Source: Nilaparvata lugens (taxonomy: Eukaryota > Arthropoda > Insecta > Hemiptera > Delphacidae). Taken from it: DNA of 64,000 nt. The DNA lies in the NCBI RefSeq assembly GCF_014356525.2, contig NC_052508.1, forward strand, positions 52,944,442 through 53,008,441, given 5' to 3'. Every line of letters starts with the position of its first letter. Positions within the stretch are counted from its first letter, which is position 1. Positions 34,131 to 45,025 of the stretch are shown in pieces. Made by a program: the position numbers and the translations under genes. Below the pieces are notes generated by a model, which worked only from the letters and a program-made list of their open reading frames with translations, was not told where the DNA came from and did not search any database.

Positions 34131-34573
34131 AGAATTAATCACATTAAAAACATTTGTCCAATGAGGAGTGACGAGTGAGTAGGTATAGTTACCAGCATCT
34201 GCTGCCATCTACTGGCAGTATTCAGGGTAGGTTTGCAAACCGTTGCCCATTCAGGAGAGAGTGGGAGGAGTTGAGAGTAAATTTGTCCAACAACGAAATG
34301 GAAGCCAAGTCTAGGTGCAGTTCTTGGTGTTATTATCATTTTAACTAAACATGAAATTGTGTTAGTGCTGCCACCCATTGGTGAAATTCTGCACCAACAA
34401 AGCAATCAAATCACGGTTGAAAAGCAACAAAGCTCAAACATCAACTGTTTCTTCCAAAAGCTTCATATGTTTTGCTTGATTAGAAATTTGGATATAAGAA
34501 TATTTCACTAGCATTTAGCACTTCTTATCAAAGTAAGACCAATGTTTTGTGAAAGTGAAATCAAGCTTAGCCA

Positions 34574-34786
34574 CTAACAAAACTTCACTAAGAAAACAAC
34601 ACATTCTTCAACAGTGTTGATATGTTCAACTGATGTTTGTGATTCTGTCACGTTTATGCAACTTGGTGTGGATAAAGAATATTCGATTTGATTTAAATCA
34701 ATAGAAATAGGAAGGGATATGATTACTAGAGCAATTACATCTATCAAAATAAGACAAGCAATCAACTCAAACCTGTAATAAAACAT
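34574..34786 (-). CDS. possible small secreted peptide or terminal exon
   Basis: A 70-residue minus-strand frame starts MFYYRFELIACLILIDVIA and continues LVIISLPISI, a signal-like hydrophobic stretch. A short polar part follows with two Cys (CINVTESQ...VEECVVF), a possible N-glycosylation site NVT, and a final Cys. The bases before residue 6 form a good acceptor (TTTTTTTAATGTTTTATTACAG), so this may be the last exon of a spliced gene. A GTGAGT donor exists upstream near 34945, but joining the two gives no in-frame ATG. Unrecognised; could be chance. Confidence 0.25.
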   Translation of the reverse strand: MFYYRFELIACLILIDVIALVIISLPISIDLNQIEYSLSTPSCINVTESQTSVEHINTVEECVVFLVKFC

Positions 34787-35202
34787 TAAAAAAAATCAAT
34801 ATATCATACTCTTTCGAAGAGAGTTCCTACTAAATAAAAATTGGAAGACTATTAGAATATTCCCACTGTTATTGAGCATTATTCATTCGATCGTTTAAAA
34901 AATCAAGCAGCTTCATTCATATAACAATTAAGATAGACACTCACAAAACTTCGCACAAAACACAACAAAATTGGATTCAACTTGATCGATTCATAATACT
35001 TTATTCTGTATTTTAGTAAAAATGATACTTATCATCAAAATATTTGGAGAGGAATAAAAGGCGATCGAGTAGGAATTGAGAGGAATATTAGGCTGCCCCA
35101 TTCATAAGAACAAGACACACAATCAAGATTAGACACTCAGAAACATGGATTCTCGGATGATCGGTGGCGCAGAAGCCGGCAAATGACACCAGATTGCAGC
35201 CG

Positions 35203-35259
35203 ATAAAGTCCAAGTAAGGCGCTAAGTCCAAGTAAGTGAGGCGATAAGCCCAAGTACAC
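35203..35259. repeat. short AAGTCCAAGTA tandem repeat
   Basis: Three units: ATAAAGTCCAAGTAAGGCG, CTAAGTCCAAGTAAGTGAG, and ATAAGCCCAAGTACAC. Confidence 0.6.
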
Positions 35260-35436
35260 TTTACAGCAAACGCAGGTCAGCTGTGGGAATCGATGCCCTT
35301 ATAAGGCGTTGATCGCTTCAGTTCACCGGTATTTCCAAAAATGGATTATCAACTGACGGCGACTGACCCATGAGCCATGAGCCATGAACACGGTAAGAAG
35401 TTGTCAAAGTAATCGCTGCTGCCGTCCAAGTTGCGT

Positions 35437-35515
35437 TCCAAACTGCCAGCATTGCTTGAATCGAAAACATTGGTGTTATGTATTGGAAATTCTGACAGTT
35501 TAATGTGAATCTCCC
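35437..35515. mobile_element. hairpin MITE (GCTGACAG family), copy 8
   Basis: AACTGCCAGCATTGCTTGAA is on the left; CATTGGTGTTATGTATTGGA is the core; TTCTGACAGTTTAATGTGAA then TCTCC on the right. Confidence 0.65.
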
Positions 35516-35540
35516 CAGAACTGCTGTTGAAGTTGCTCGT

Positions 35541-35619
35541 TACACTGTCAGTATTAGATTAATGGGATGCATTGATGTTATCTATAAGGAATACTGATGG
35601 TTTGATGTGGATCTCACTG
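35541..35619. mobile_element. hairpin MITE (GCTGACAG family), copy 9
   Basis: CACTGTCAGTATTAGATTAA, core GCATTGATGTTATCTATAAG, right GAATACTGATGGTTTGATGT then GGATCTCACT. Confidence 0.65.
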
Positions 35620-35700
35620 TAATACCTGCTGCTGCAGTTGCACTGTGCAGTGTCAAACTGAGGTCACCAACTGCGACTCTAATCCTTTCTTGAGTCCAAT

Positions 35701-35790
35701 CTATAGTGAGATTCACTTTATACTGTCACAAATGGCTGAATAGGAGGCATTGATGTTATTCACAAGGATAACTGACAGTGAATCCAACTA
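35701..35790. mobile_element. hairpin MITE (GCTGACAG family), copy 10
   Basis: Left CTATAGTGAGATTCACTTTA then TACTGTCAC. Core GAGGCATTGATGTTATTCAC. The right arm is short, AACTGACAGTGAATCC. Third of a three-copy row with copies 8 and 9. Confidence 0.7.
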
Positions 35791-36430
35791 AGACAATCTT
35801 TGAATCGACTCAATCAATATCGACTCGACCAAACTCCTTTTGCCCAATAAGTGCTGACAACTTACACCTGTTCGCTTGAAGCTGTCTAGCCTAATTTATT
35901 ATTTGCATTTAATTGTGCGAAAGCCTTTTGAGCGGTACCGACGTAATGCCAAGTTGATAAGGATTAGGAGCCGGCTTTGATTGATTGCTGATTGCATTAG
36001 TTAATGAAGTTATAAATTATTCATGTGCGAGATTTTGCGAGGTTCTGTGTGAAGAAAGTACTTACAGTAGAAAAATTGTAGGTACAATCACGCTAGGTTA
36101 TGCAGGGGTGAACACGACCCCCCCCCCTCTAGACCAATGACGCACTCCCCTAAATATTTGCAATTTAGTATACCAGTATGCGGCATGAAACCATAGAGAA
36201 AATAAACCGTTGGATACTTGCATTATTTGTGTCTCAATGAATTTCACATCCTATCTTTCCACTCCGTTTCACTGCTTTCAACTTGGGTTGACAAGTTGAG
36301 TGAATCAAAGTGTGCAACGTTGACATTTTCTTTAATACAGAGCATTATTGTTACAAGTTCTAGTCTCTCTATTGTGTATTACAATAAGATTACAAGAAGC
36401 TTGAATATCAATAATTCATTAACCCAGTTA
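35791..36430. other. unassigned sequence with a poly-C run
   Basis: A run of C near 36119-36126 is the only notable feature. Confidence 0.35.
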
Positions 36431-36607
36431 AGCCAGCTACACACATTGACTTTTGTTCGTTCGATTTTTTTTCCGTCCGCATAAATTCTATTGGATTGAA
36501 CAGAATTTGACAAATATAATCTGTTTAACATCATCTGTCCAATCTAATTGAAATTATAAGGACAGCAAAAAATCGTACGTCCAAAAATCGGTGTATGTGT
36601 AACTGGC
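36431..36607. mobile_element. MITE with CCAGYTACACACAT ends, copy 1
   Basis: Left end AGCCAGCTACACACATTGAC; right end in reverse, CCAAAAATCGGTGTATGTGT then AACTGG. Inverted repeats are imperfect. The centre holds ATAATCTGTTTAACATCATC, shared with the neighbour. Confidence 0.7.
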
Positions 36608-36763
36608 CTTACACACACATCGATTTTTGGACATACGATTTTTGGCCGCCCATATATGATTTCTGTTGAAAAACATAATCTGTTTGCCATCATCTGTTCA
36701 ATCTCATAGAACTCATAAGAACGACAAAAATCGTGCGTCCAAAAATCGATGAGTGTAGATGAA
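36606..36763. mobile_element. MITE with CCAGYTACACACAT ends, copy 2
   Basis: Left GGCCTTACACACACATCGAT then TTTTGGAC; right CGTGCGTCCAAAAATCGATG then AGTGTAGATG. It abuts copy 1 head to tail and shares its central ATAATCTGTTTGCCATCATC. Confidence 0.75.
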
Positions 36764-38090
36764 CAAACGGACACACTGAGAGACGAACGTTAAAAGAAAA
36801 CTGCACTTTTGAGTAATGGAAAACTCCATTCAAGTATTATGAAAAGTAATGTAAACATTTTCATAGAAGAAGGTTTGACTAAGATTATCAACATCAAAAT
36901 GTCATTTTGTATCTGCAGAACCTTGTTGTATGGCATACAATGACAATTTAGATAATAGTGATATAGAATATTCGAATTTTTTATGTCTCTGAGCCAAGTG
37001 ATGCGTATTAAGTATTATTTGGAATTGAAAATTATTATTGCTATGTAGGTGGTTGCTTGCTCAAGTGGCATTACTATACTTCCAACTTACAATATATATT
37101 TAAAATTACAGTCGATTCATAATGATATGCAGAGTATAGTTTATTATGCAGCATTTAAATTCTATAAATGTAGCTCAGCGCCATTTTATAAACTCAGTAG
37201 AAGGCGATTGAGTTGCTTTATAGGGAATTTCTGATTGTTTTCGACGGAATAATTATTATATTATGGAATTTTTAATGCCCCACATTACATTCACCTCCTG
37301 GGTGGTCGAGAGTCCCACATAATTATTATAGCCATAAAACTATGCTTTTATAGGTGGAACTGCAGGATTAACTTATGCTAATGTCTGTGGCAACAGCTAA
37401 ACGATACTAATTCCTAGCTGAAGCTGGCATTCTAATCGATATTGAATAGTTTTACGATGCCGAGAATGTCGGATGCGGAATTGTAAATTCTTAGCAACAT
37501 GTGGATACTGAGTTGAACTATAAACTCTCAAAGTTAATGCTCAGCTAGGTGGTTTAATTGGTGTATTTTGCATTATATAGACTACTTGAGTAGATGTAAG
37601 CTGTTTAAATAGTTTTAACTCAATTCGCAGCGCTCTTAATTCCGAGTTTGGCTCCTGGAATATTCAGGGTAGATTCCTGAGTGCAGTGATTTGTTGTGAT
37701 GAACAGTGAATGTTCAATCATATAGCAGCGCTATTTCTTTGAATATTACCTCAAGTCATATTAATAAGATTTAATTCAGAATAAGAAGAATCTAACCAAT
37801 TAAACCAAAGTAGACTGTGGTGTCGTCGAAAGTAGTTCAAAACTGATTATTTTCATTGCCGTTCGTCATGGATAGTGAAATAGTTAAATATTCAACCAAT
37901 CCTTCAAAATGCTTCTCAACTCACAAAACTCAGGAGATCAGTAGGCTATTTGTGAGAGAGGGCCGGCTGCGCCGTAACTTTGCCCTTCTGGGATTGAAAT
38001 AATGGCAGAAAATCAATTCAAGCTTTAAGTGAAAAGTTTTAAAGGTTTCATAAGACTTCCTCCGACATTTCCTTGTTCAGGAATAACAAT
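36764..38090. other. unassigned sequence
   Basis: No supported gene. Short ORFs only. Confidence 0.35.
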
Positions 38091-38490
38091 ATCGGGGCAC
38101 CGAGCTTCGCTCGTTATTTTTATTTATTGATAAACAGAGCACAATTCTCTATAAAATGATCGTGTTTATATTTCACAGCTGGCTATACCGTATGTCATCT
38201 TATGAATTTCGGGGATACGATATTTTGATTTTTCACATACTCACTCGCTCACTCACTTTTGTAATATCCACAGCTGCTTCAGCCAAGGATGAATTATCCT
38301 TTTAATGTCGTTCAGCGAGTTTTCCCAAGGATGAGACCTACTGCAATCGAATTTTTATATCATAAACCTACTATGTTCCAAATTTCGTGAAAATCGTTAG
38401 AGCCGTTTTCGAAATCCGTTGGACATAAATAACCAGTTATAAATATAAATATAAAAATACAGAAATTGCTCGCTTGATATAATAGGATTT
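38091..38490. repeat. dispersed repeat beginning GGGGCACCGAGCTTCGCTCG
   Basis: The block runs from ATCGGGGCACCGAGCTTCGC to a (TATAAA)-rich end at about 38435-38450 and TTGCTCGCTTGATATAATAG. It includes GTTAGAGCCGTTTTCGAAAT, a motif also present in modified form at 44.6 kb. 'Accgagcttcgctcg' repeats are, from memory, frequent in arthropod genomes. Class (Helitron, SINE or other) not assigned. Confidence 0.6.
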
Positions 38491-38710
38491 ATGATGACTT
38501 GTCAAGAAATTATGATCCATAATCCAGAAAAGCTTTGTGAACTGATTGACAAGTAATGAAACATTTGTGAACTAAGAATATAACATCCTGAAAGCAGCAA
38601 TGGGTTGAGCTACATGTTAACAGCCTGCATTCTGTAGCAGTTCTGATGCTAACCGAGTGATACTCAGCACAGATGGGTCATTGCGTTTGACCCGAATTGT
38701 TGTATGCCGC

Positions 38711-38799
38711 TACAGTGAGATTCATCTCAAACTGTCAGCATCCATTTAATGGAAAGCATTGTTATTCAATGCTGAAAAAGAGCAAAATCTCATCTCACC
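38711..38799. mobile_element. hairpin MITE (GCTGACAG family), copy 11
   Basis: The left arm is perfect: CTACAGTGAGATTCATCTCA, then AACTGTCAGCAT. The right arm is shortened: CAATGCTGAAAAAGAGCAAA, then CTCATCTCACC. Confidence 0.7.
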
Positions 38800-38800
38800 A

Positions 38801-38888
38801 AGGTTTACTTAAAACTGTCAGCATTAGTTGATTGAGAGAGCATTGAAGCTATTTATAAGGAATGCTGTCATTCTAAGTGAATCCTCAA
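38801..38888. mobile_element. hairpin MITE (GCTGACAG family), copy 12
   Basis: TTTACTTAAAACTGTCAGCA on the left; core GAGCATTGAAGCTATTTATA; right GGAATGCTGTCATTCTAAGT, then GAATCC. Confidence 0.7.
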
Positions 38889-38900
38889 TAAGAATTTCAA

Positions 38901-38991
38901 CTAAAATTCACTTAAACTGTCAGCTTTGTTAGAATGTGGAGCAATAACGTTTCCTATGGAGTATGCTGAAAGCTTGAAGTGAATTTCACTA
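38901..38991. mobile_element. hairpin MITE (GCTGACAG family), copy 13
   Basis: AATTCACTTAAACTGTCAGC on the left; TATGCTGAAAGCTTGAAGTG then AATTTCACTA on the right. Copies 11-13 lie within 281 bp. Confidence 0.7.
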
Positions 38992-40420
38992 GCCATTTAC
39001 TGATAAAGGGGGCAGCGGATTCAGCCACGCAGCGATGTAGCCAGCCCACACGTGCAAAACTGTTCTTTGCCGTTCAAAAACAGCAAAACAACTTAGCTAA
39101 ATTGGCTTCAAACGAGATTAGCGAACCCACATAGAGACTCATAATAATGCTGCTATGGATGAGTTCAACTAGAATTTGTTTGTTCTAGTTTCAGAGATAA
39201 TCGTTGCAGTAAATGTTAATGTTAAGTATAATTTGGACTGAACATGAACTCTGCAATGAAATGAGTGTCGTTATTATTGTTCTATATTTTGATTTTTATC
39301 CTTTGGTTGGTCAACAGGATCCCACATATGAACTATATTTTGAATACTGTACTTACATTTGCTAAAGTGAAGGATACATTAAAGATTGAGTATATTGGAG
39401 CTCATGATCTTCAACTATAGTCATCCAGTTGAATTAATTAACTGGTTGATTTAAGATTCAACAGTCCAGAATCAACTGATTATACCAACTCTTACTCTTA
39501 CTGCATTGATTCCAGATTGACACTGATTATTGTGCTCATTCTGAATATTAAGATTGATCTTGTTGGGTTAAGACCAACATGATACTTATTTACAATTTGA
39601 AACTTGTCACAATCATTTATTTTATACAGTTTTTAAGGAACTAGTTTAGTTTGTTACATCATTCAAAAAATCGAGTGTAAACTTAAAGATCAAACATCAA
39701 ACAGCAGAATATATTAAATAGATGTAGTCGATTGGTCTGATTCTGTTATTATTCGTTGGTTCATCAATCAGGTTTAAGATCTGTCATTTGTGGAGACAAG
39801 ACACGCCCACATGTCTCTGCAGGCGAAGCATTCAATTTACAGGCATGAGACAGCAAGAAATAATTGAATTTTTAGTACTGGCGAGTAAACATAATCAGTG
39901 GAAAAAATGCTCCTAGTTTTGGATTTGAACCGATAGAGATAGAGTCTAGAATAGTAGATGATGAAGCACATGTACAATAAGGCGACACAGATTTTCTCTT
40001 CCGTGTAAGTCACATATTTTGTTGAACATATTGGAAAAAAATGAAAAGAAAATTACTAGTCATTATTATTTTTTCTTTAATAGTAGAAATCGACTGACTG
40101 ATTTTGGAGTTCAGACTTGGGCCAGTGAGTAAAGAATGTACATTCAATAAATGACCCCAATGACTTGGGCCAGATAAATTTGTTGTTTGAGGTTCAGGAG
40201 CGAGTTTCATTGCACTTGTCTTGCTATGCATGCATCATGCACCCACTTGTTTACAAATAAGTCAACACTGCAAAGAGAAAGCATTAGCCGCTTATTTCCG
40301 ATCTGGTCATACATCTTAATGAGTTCAACGTACTTCCAGCAGAATAAAATGAGCCCCAGTGAAATACCAGTTCTGCAACATTTTACCTTGTTTGCTGCTT
40401 GTAAACACGAACAAAATTGT
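38992..40420. other. unassigned sequence
   Basis: No supported gene; overlapping ORFs on both strands near 40.2-40.5 kb are open by chance or mark a promoter region (next entry). Confidence 0.3.
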
Positions 40421-40424
40421 AGCT

Positions 40425-40470
40425 GCACTGTCAGGTCTGAGCCTAAGCTGGCGCGAGCGATACCTTTATA
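40425..40470 (-). promoter_or_regulatory. possible core promoter, minus strand
   Basis: On the minus strand, CCTTATAAAGG is followed about 31 bases later by CTCAGACC, which fits a TATA box plus an arthropod initiator (TCAG/T). A CAAG-GTAAAA donor-like site follows some 55 bases on. No gene downstream can be confirmed. Confidence 0.25.
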
Positions 40471-40499
40471 AGGCAATTTACTAATGATCATGGATAGTT

Positions 40500-42770
40500 A
40501 GGCCTCTAAAGTACAAGTCCTTCGGCGGTTGTACATCATTATCATTAAAATATTTTGAATATCAGTTATCCAAACACTTTGGCGGACCGCCCTCTCAATT
40601 ACTTTGATATTAATCTAAGATAATAACCACTGACTGACATTTTAATGGATTGAATATTAATTAACAGTGTTTCAAAAGCCATACTATGTAAGGATTGAAA
40701 ATTTGAGATAGCCTATATTTTAAATATCGGTTATCTGATTCATTATAAAATTGTATGCCCTTAATGCAATTGATTGTCATGAAATATAACGAGTCCACAA
40801 CTAGCTAGAAGTGTTATTGTTGTGCTATTATGCGTTTTGAAATTCGAAAAAAATTTTTTTTGTGAAATACCTACAGAGTAATTAAGTTATTACTGTCGTA
40901 AGACTCTCAAATTGATAATTTCATTGCACGCAAATATTGCGCATCTCACTGTTTTGGAGAGAGTCGATTTGATTCTATGAGTAGGAATTTCTTTTCAAAG
41001 ATATAATAAAATATTTGATAATATTAAATAACTAGTACACTTGTAATATTTTTAAATTAAACACGACTAGTTTCTACATTTATCGAGTAATGTCTCAAAA
41101 TCAATATTATATCAATTTGAATATATTGCAAGGGTACTAGTTATTTTATATTATAGAACATTCACGTAGCCCTATTAAAATACTTTATTGGCATAGTAGG
41201 TACTTATTGGTACCATAGTAGTATTTATTACTTAACTACGGTGATTACCACAGTACTTTCTAGTACTAATAGGCTACAGTACAGTAATAGGACGAAACAA
41301 AAATCTCTGAAGAGAACGTATTACACTATAAAAATGTTTAATGTTTAATGTTTGTGAGTTTAACTCTTCTGAATCAAAATTTTGAAATTTATATTCGTAG
41401 TCAAGTAGCCCAATTATGACTGTGGAAGGTATTCGGGTATTCCTCTGGCCTATGAACAATCAAATTTATTGTTATCTGTTGATAAAACAGTAGGATGAAA
41501 AGGTGTCAACAAGAGGGAATAAAATAAATATATATGGATGGAGGAAAAACAAGAACTAGAACTTGAATTCTTGTTTCACAAAATAGAGATTCTTCAAACC
41601 AGTTCACCATTGCTTTCAACACCTTTTAACAGGCTGAGAAAAAGCAAACAGCTTATCTCGAAATTATTTAAGTTCAAGTCAATTCCAGGCAGATTGGTCT
41701 TCCTTCAATGGCACGAAAGATTTTCAGGCAAATTGGAATGCTAATGGCTCAAAACTCCAAGAATCCTGGAATATCGATTGGAGTGATGGGAGTTCTGATT
41801 ACTATCGGAGCCAGACGATAATTTGGCCGAATTCTCTAATGGAAACTGATAATACTTCTGAAATAAAACTGATAAATTCCAGGCAGATTTCTCCGGAAAG
41901 ATTTTCTCATTTATTTTTCACGTTCTTTGAATTCTATCTGTATTCAAAAATGGCTTGAATTCGTCACATAAGCAAATTCAAGGAACAAACTTTCCCGTTA
42001 AGAGAAGAAGATAAATGTAAGAAATTAGGATGAATTCATATAAAACTTGAATTATGCTTCAATGAATCTTCGTAGATCCAGGTAACAGATGGTTGGACCT
42101 CCAGGTTGTTTTTCTGAATTCCACTGAGAGTAGATAACTCCACTTCGATTTTTTACATTTAGAAACCTGAAAAATTAACAAAATTTACTTTGGAAATGAT
42201 AGGAATGATGGGAATATTCACAAAGTGAAACGAGTGAAAGCCGATAAAAAAACTGGTAAAGTTTTCAAACTATTCTTTAAGCTGATGATCATTTATAATA
42301 TTCATATATATATTCATTATATATGATCATATATAATAGCTATTTTATTCTACAGGTGATGATTGATTCTATTGGTTGGAAGTATAAAATTTATACTTAA
42401 TCCTTTAGATTTAATCCTCACCTCTGTCACTTGCCATGTTCATGATTCGGTAGTAGTTTTGATAATAGCGATTGACAGAAAGAAGAATTTAGGAGTTATA
42501 TTTAAAAAATAAAACTTTAAGAATGGAAAGAAGACAAATGAAGAGATGAATAAGAGTGGAAAAAATGAAATGTAATGTAATCTTTTCAAGCCATCAACAT
42601 AATAACTTCTACAATCATTATTATTTATCAAAAAGAAATAACTTTTATATTCATTAACAGTAAATCTTAATTCGATCGGATAAAAGTCCTGGAGGGTTGA
42701 TATAATTGGCTAACTAGGAGTGATCAATGAATCACATGCGTTCCACAAGATTAATCACATAGAATTTTTA
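40500..42770. other. unassigned AT-rich sequence
   Basis: Nothing recognised in 2.3 kb beyond short palindromes, for example ATATATATTCATTATATATG near 42305. Confidence 0.35.
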
Positions 42771-42774
42771 GTTT

Positions 42775-42900
42775 GCTCTTTTTATTCTCTTAGACACGAT
42801 TAGTTTCGGCTAATCACGCCATTATCAAGTGTCAAGAATTTTACACTACTCGATGTTGGCATGATGGGCTGAAACTAGTCGTGTCTAAAAAAATGAAAAA
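42775..42900. mobile_element. foldback element (GAAACTAGT variant), copy 3
   Basis: AGACACGATTAGTTTCGGCT on the left pairs with GGGCTGAAACTAGTCGTGTC on the right. The layout matches the two CCGAAACCGGT foldbacks (a TTTCGG core, then ACGCCATTATCAA in place of ACACCATTGTCAA). Confidence 0.7.
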
Positions 42901-43364
42901 TCTGGTGTGGCGCACTCACACAACTTTCCTTGCCGTTACGAAAATTGATCACCTGACGCTAGTGTTGTCGCGCATCTCAAGTCTACTTAAAAACAAAGTC
43001 TACTCAAGTCTACAAGAGTCTACTTATGAACAAAGATCTGAGCCAGCTGGTGTCAGGACAATAACGCTGGAGACATACGAGGTCTGCTATCTCTTCATAG
43101 TGAATCATTTAATAGAATCAACAGTTGCCCATAGTTTGCAATCGGATAATCACATTTTCTCAAATTTCGAGCTTATTTTCAATTTTAGGTGAAAATGTAA
43201 CTGAACTATAATTGTAGAGATTTAATGTCAATCTTTTTCACTCAAAATTTTTCGTTTAAATTGTATCTGAAGCCTGATAATTGGGAATCTAAAATCAAAC
43301 TTTGTATAGATGGGGCGGAGCTTCTAAAATTTCCACAGATATGGGACTTGTGACAGTTGATAGG
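42901..43364. other. unassigned sequence
   Basis: No feature recognised; a 103-codon ORF at 42881-43192 starts inside the foldback element and is unlikely to be a gene. Confidence 0.35.
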
Positions 43365-44604
43365 GTTTATCATTGACTATTGATTCAGTGCCTCTTCACT
43401 AACTCTTATGAAAACTGTAGTTGTCCATCTCTGTCTTTGGTCAGTGATACACGTTACCTTGGAATAATGATAGATTGTAGCATGAGATGGCATTTTCAAA
43501 TTGACAATATATCCATGAAACTCCAGTCATTAAGCGCTAAAATATTTTATTTACATAAAAACATCACTGTTGATTGCCTGTATTTAATTTATAAGTCGTT
43601 AGTAGAATCCATTATACGATATGGAGTTCAATCATGGGGCTGTGCTGCAAATTACTTATAATTGAGAGTAGAGAAAATACAGTTGAGGATCCTAAAAGTT
43701 ATTTCGTCTAGAATACCCCATCTAAACTTAAATTGAACAACCTTCAAACCCTACAAATTTTTATCAAACTCTGACACCAAGAATTTTTACACCTTCAAAA
43801 TAATAGTATTTTTCAAAAATAATTTCCACTATAGACTTCTAGCTCCTCCTGCCCATTACAATTTCAGGTCACCAATAATATACCAAATTCCCCGGTTCAA
43901 TAATATTTATGGAAAAAGATCTCTGCTCTACATAATACCTTTCCTTTTCAACAAACTACCTGCAAACATAAGAGACTACTCAAAAACGGATGTAATGATC
44001 TATGTAATAAACAATCCCAACATGATTTCAACCCAGTGAAATCGAAATGAGAATAAAACACAGTGATAATAGTACTCTAAATTCTGAAATAAACAATAAA
44101 TATTTATTATCATTATTTGAATAATAATTTCTAATAGGCCTGCGTACGATGAATTTTCTTTTTCATCTTTCAAATAGCCTATTCCGCTGGTTTTAAATTA
44201 TTATATATATGTTGTAAAGTCACTGCCGCCAGCCTGAACGACTAATAATTTAGTAATATTAATATTGTATGAAATACTTCCTACTTTATTCCTTCTTTTA
44301 TTCCTTTTAGTTCTTAATTAACTCCTTATTTATCATGCTTATAATAATGTTATTTATTAACTCTATTACTCTTACTTCTGATTATTATGTACTTTTTTAT
44401 TTTCTCATTATTATTGTAATTCCTTTTTTTTCATTTCTTGTATTCACGACAAATAGCCTAATTTTATTTTATTTGTACTTTATTTTAATTTAAAGTTGTG
44501 AAAATTTTGTTTTGATATGGCACCTGCTGAAAAACCCATGGGTTTAGCAGGACCCAACATTGTAAAAAAATTATTTTCCGATAAAATTGATTGATTGATT
44601 GATT
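43365..44604 (+). mobile_element. 5'-truncated LINE, plus strand
   Basis: The fragment begins within the RT/thumb region. It ends with CATGGGTTTAGCAGGACC, a short AT-rich 3' UTR and a (TTGA)n tail (44587-44604). It is much shorter than the 2.4-5.1 kb element and dead. The 3' end differs from that LINE, so it is a different subfamily. Confidence 0.8.
43380..44040 (+). pseudogene. LINE ORF2 C-terminal fragment with stops and frameshifts
   Basis: The first part reads VSDTRYLGIMIDCSMRWHFQ, the 'RYLG..ID..M.W..QI' thumb block, then LIYKSLVESIIRYGVQSWGC. A stop follows at 43660, after which RVEKIQLRILKVI and later LLYIIPFLFNKLPANIRDYS continue in shifted frames to about 44038. This is a typical decayed ORF2 end. 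Confidence 0.8.
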
Positions 44605-45025
44605 GATTTTAGGTATGAGTTTAATCTAAATCGTTAAAGCCGTTTTTGAGAAAATTCGTTAAAGCTGTTTTCGACAACATTTTCTCCATTTTAGCCGCCA
44701 TCTTGAATTGCATTTGATCGAAATTGTTCATGTCGGATCCTTATATTGTAAGGACCATAAGTTCCAAATTTCAAGTCATTCCGTTAATTGGGAGATGAGA
44801 TATCGTGTACACAGACGCACATACACTCATACACACACACACACACACATACACAGACCAATACCCAAAAACCACTTTTTTGGACTCAGGGGACCTTGAA
44901 ACGTATACCTTGATACGTTTCAAGGTCAAACGTACAGAAATTTAGAAATTGGGGTACCTTAATTTTTTTCGGAAAGCAATACTTTCCTTACCTATGGTAA
45001 TAGGGCAGGGAAAGTAAAAAAAATG
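44605..45025. repeat. dispersed repeat with CA microsatellite and hairpin
   Basis: It starts with two copies of TCGTTAAAGCCG/CTGTTTTTGAG-like sequence and passes through a (CA)n run near 44830-44850. It then has GACCTTGAAACGTAT and its exact inverse ATACGTTTCAAGGTC (44890-44925). It ends with TTTCCTTACCTATGGTAATA and GGGCAGGGAAAGTAAAA. It shares the GTTAAAGCCGTTTT motif with the repeat at 38.1 kb. No coding content. A non-autonomous Helitron is possible but not shown. Confidence 0.6.

Noticed and set aside
40187..40491. Overlapping 94-codon ORFs on both strands
   Set aside because: Both open, neither with a recognisable domain. The minus-strand one contains splice-like sites, so it is kept only as a promoter hint.
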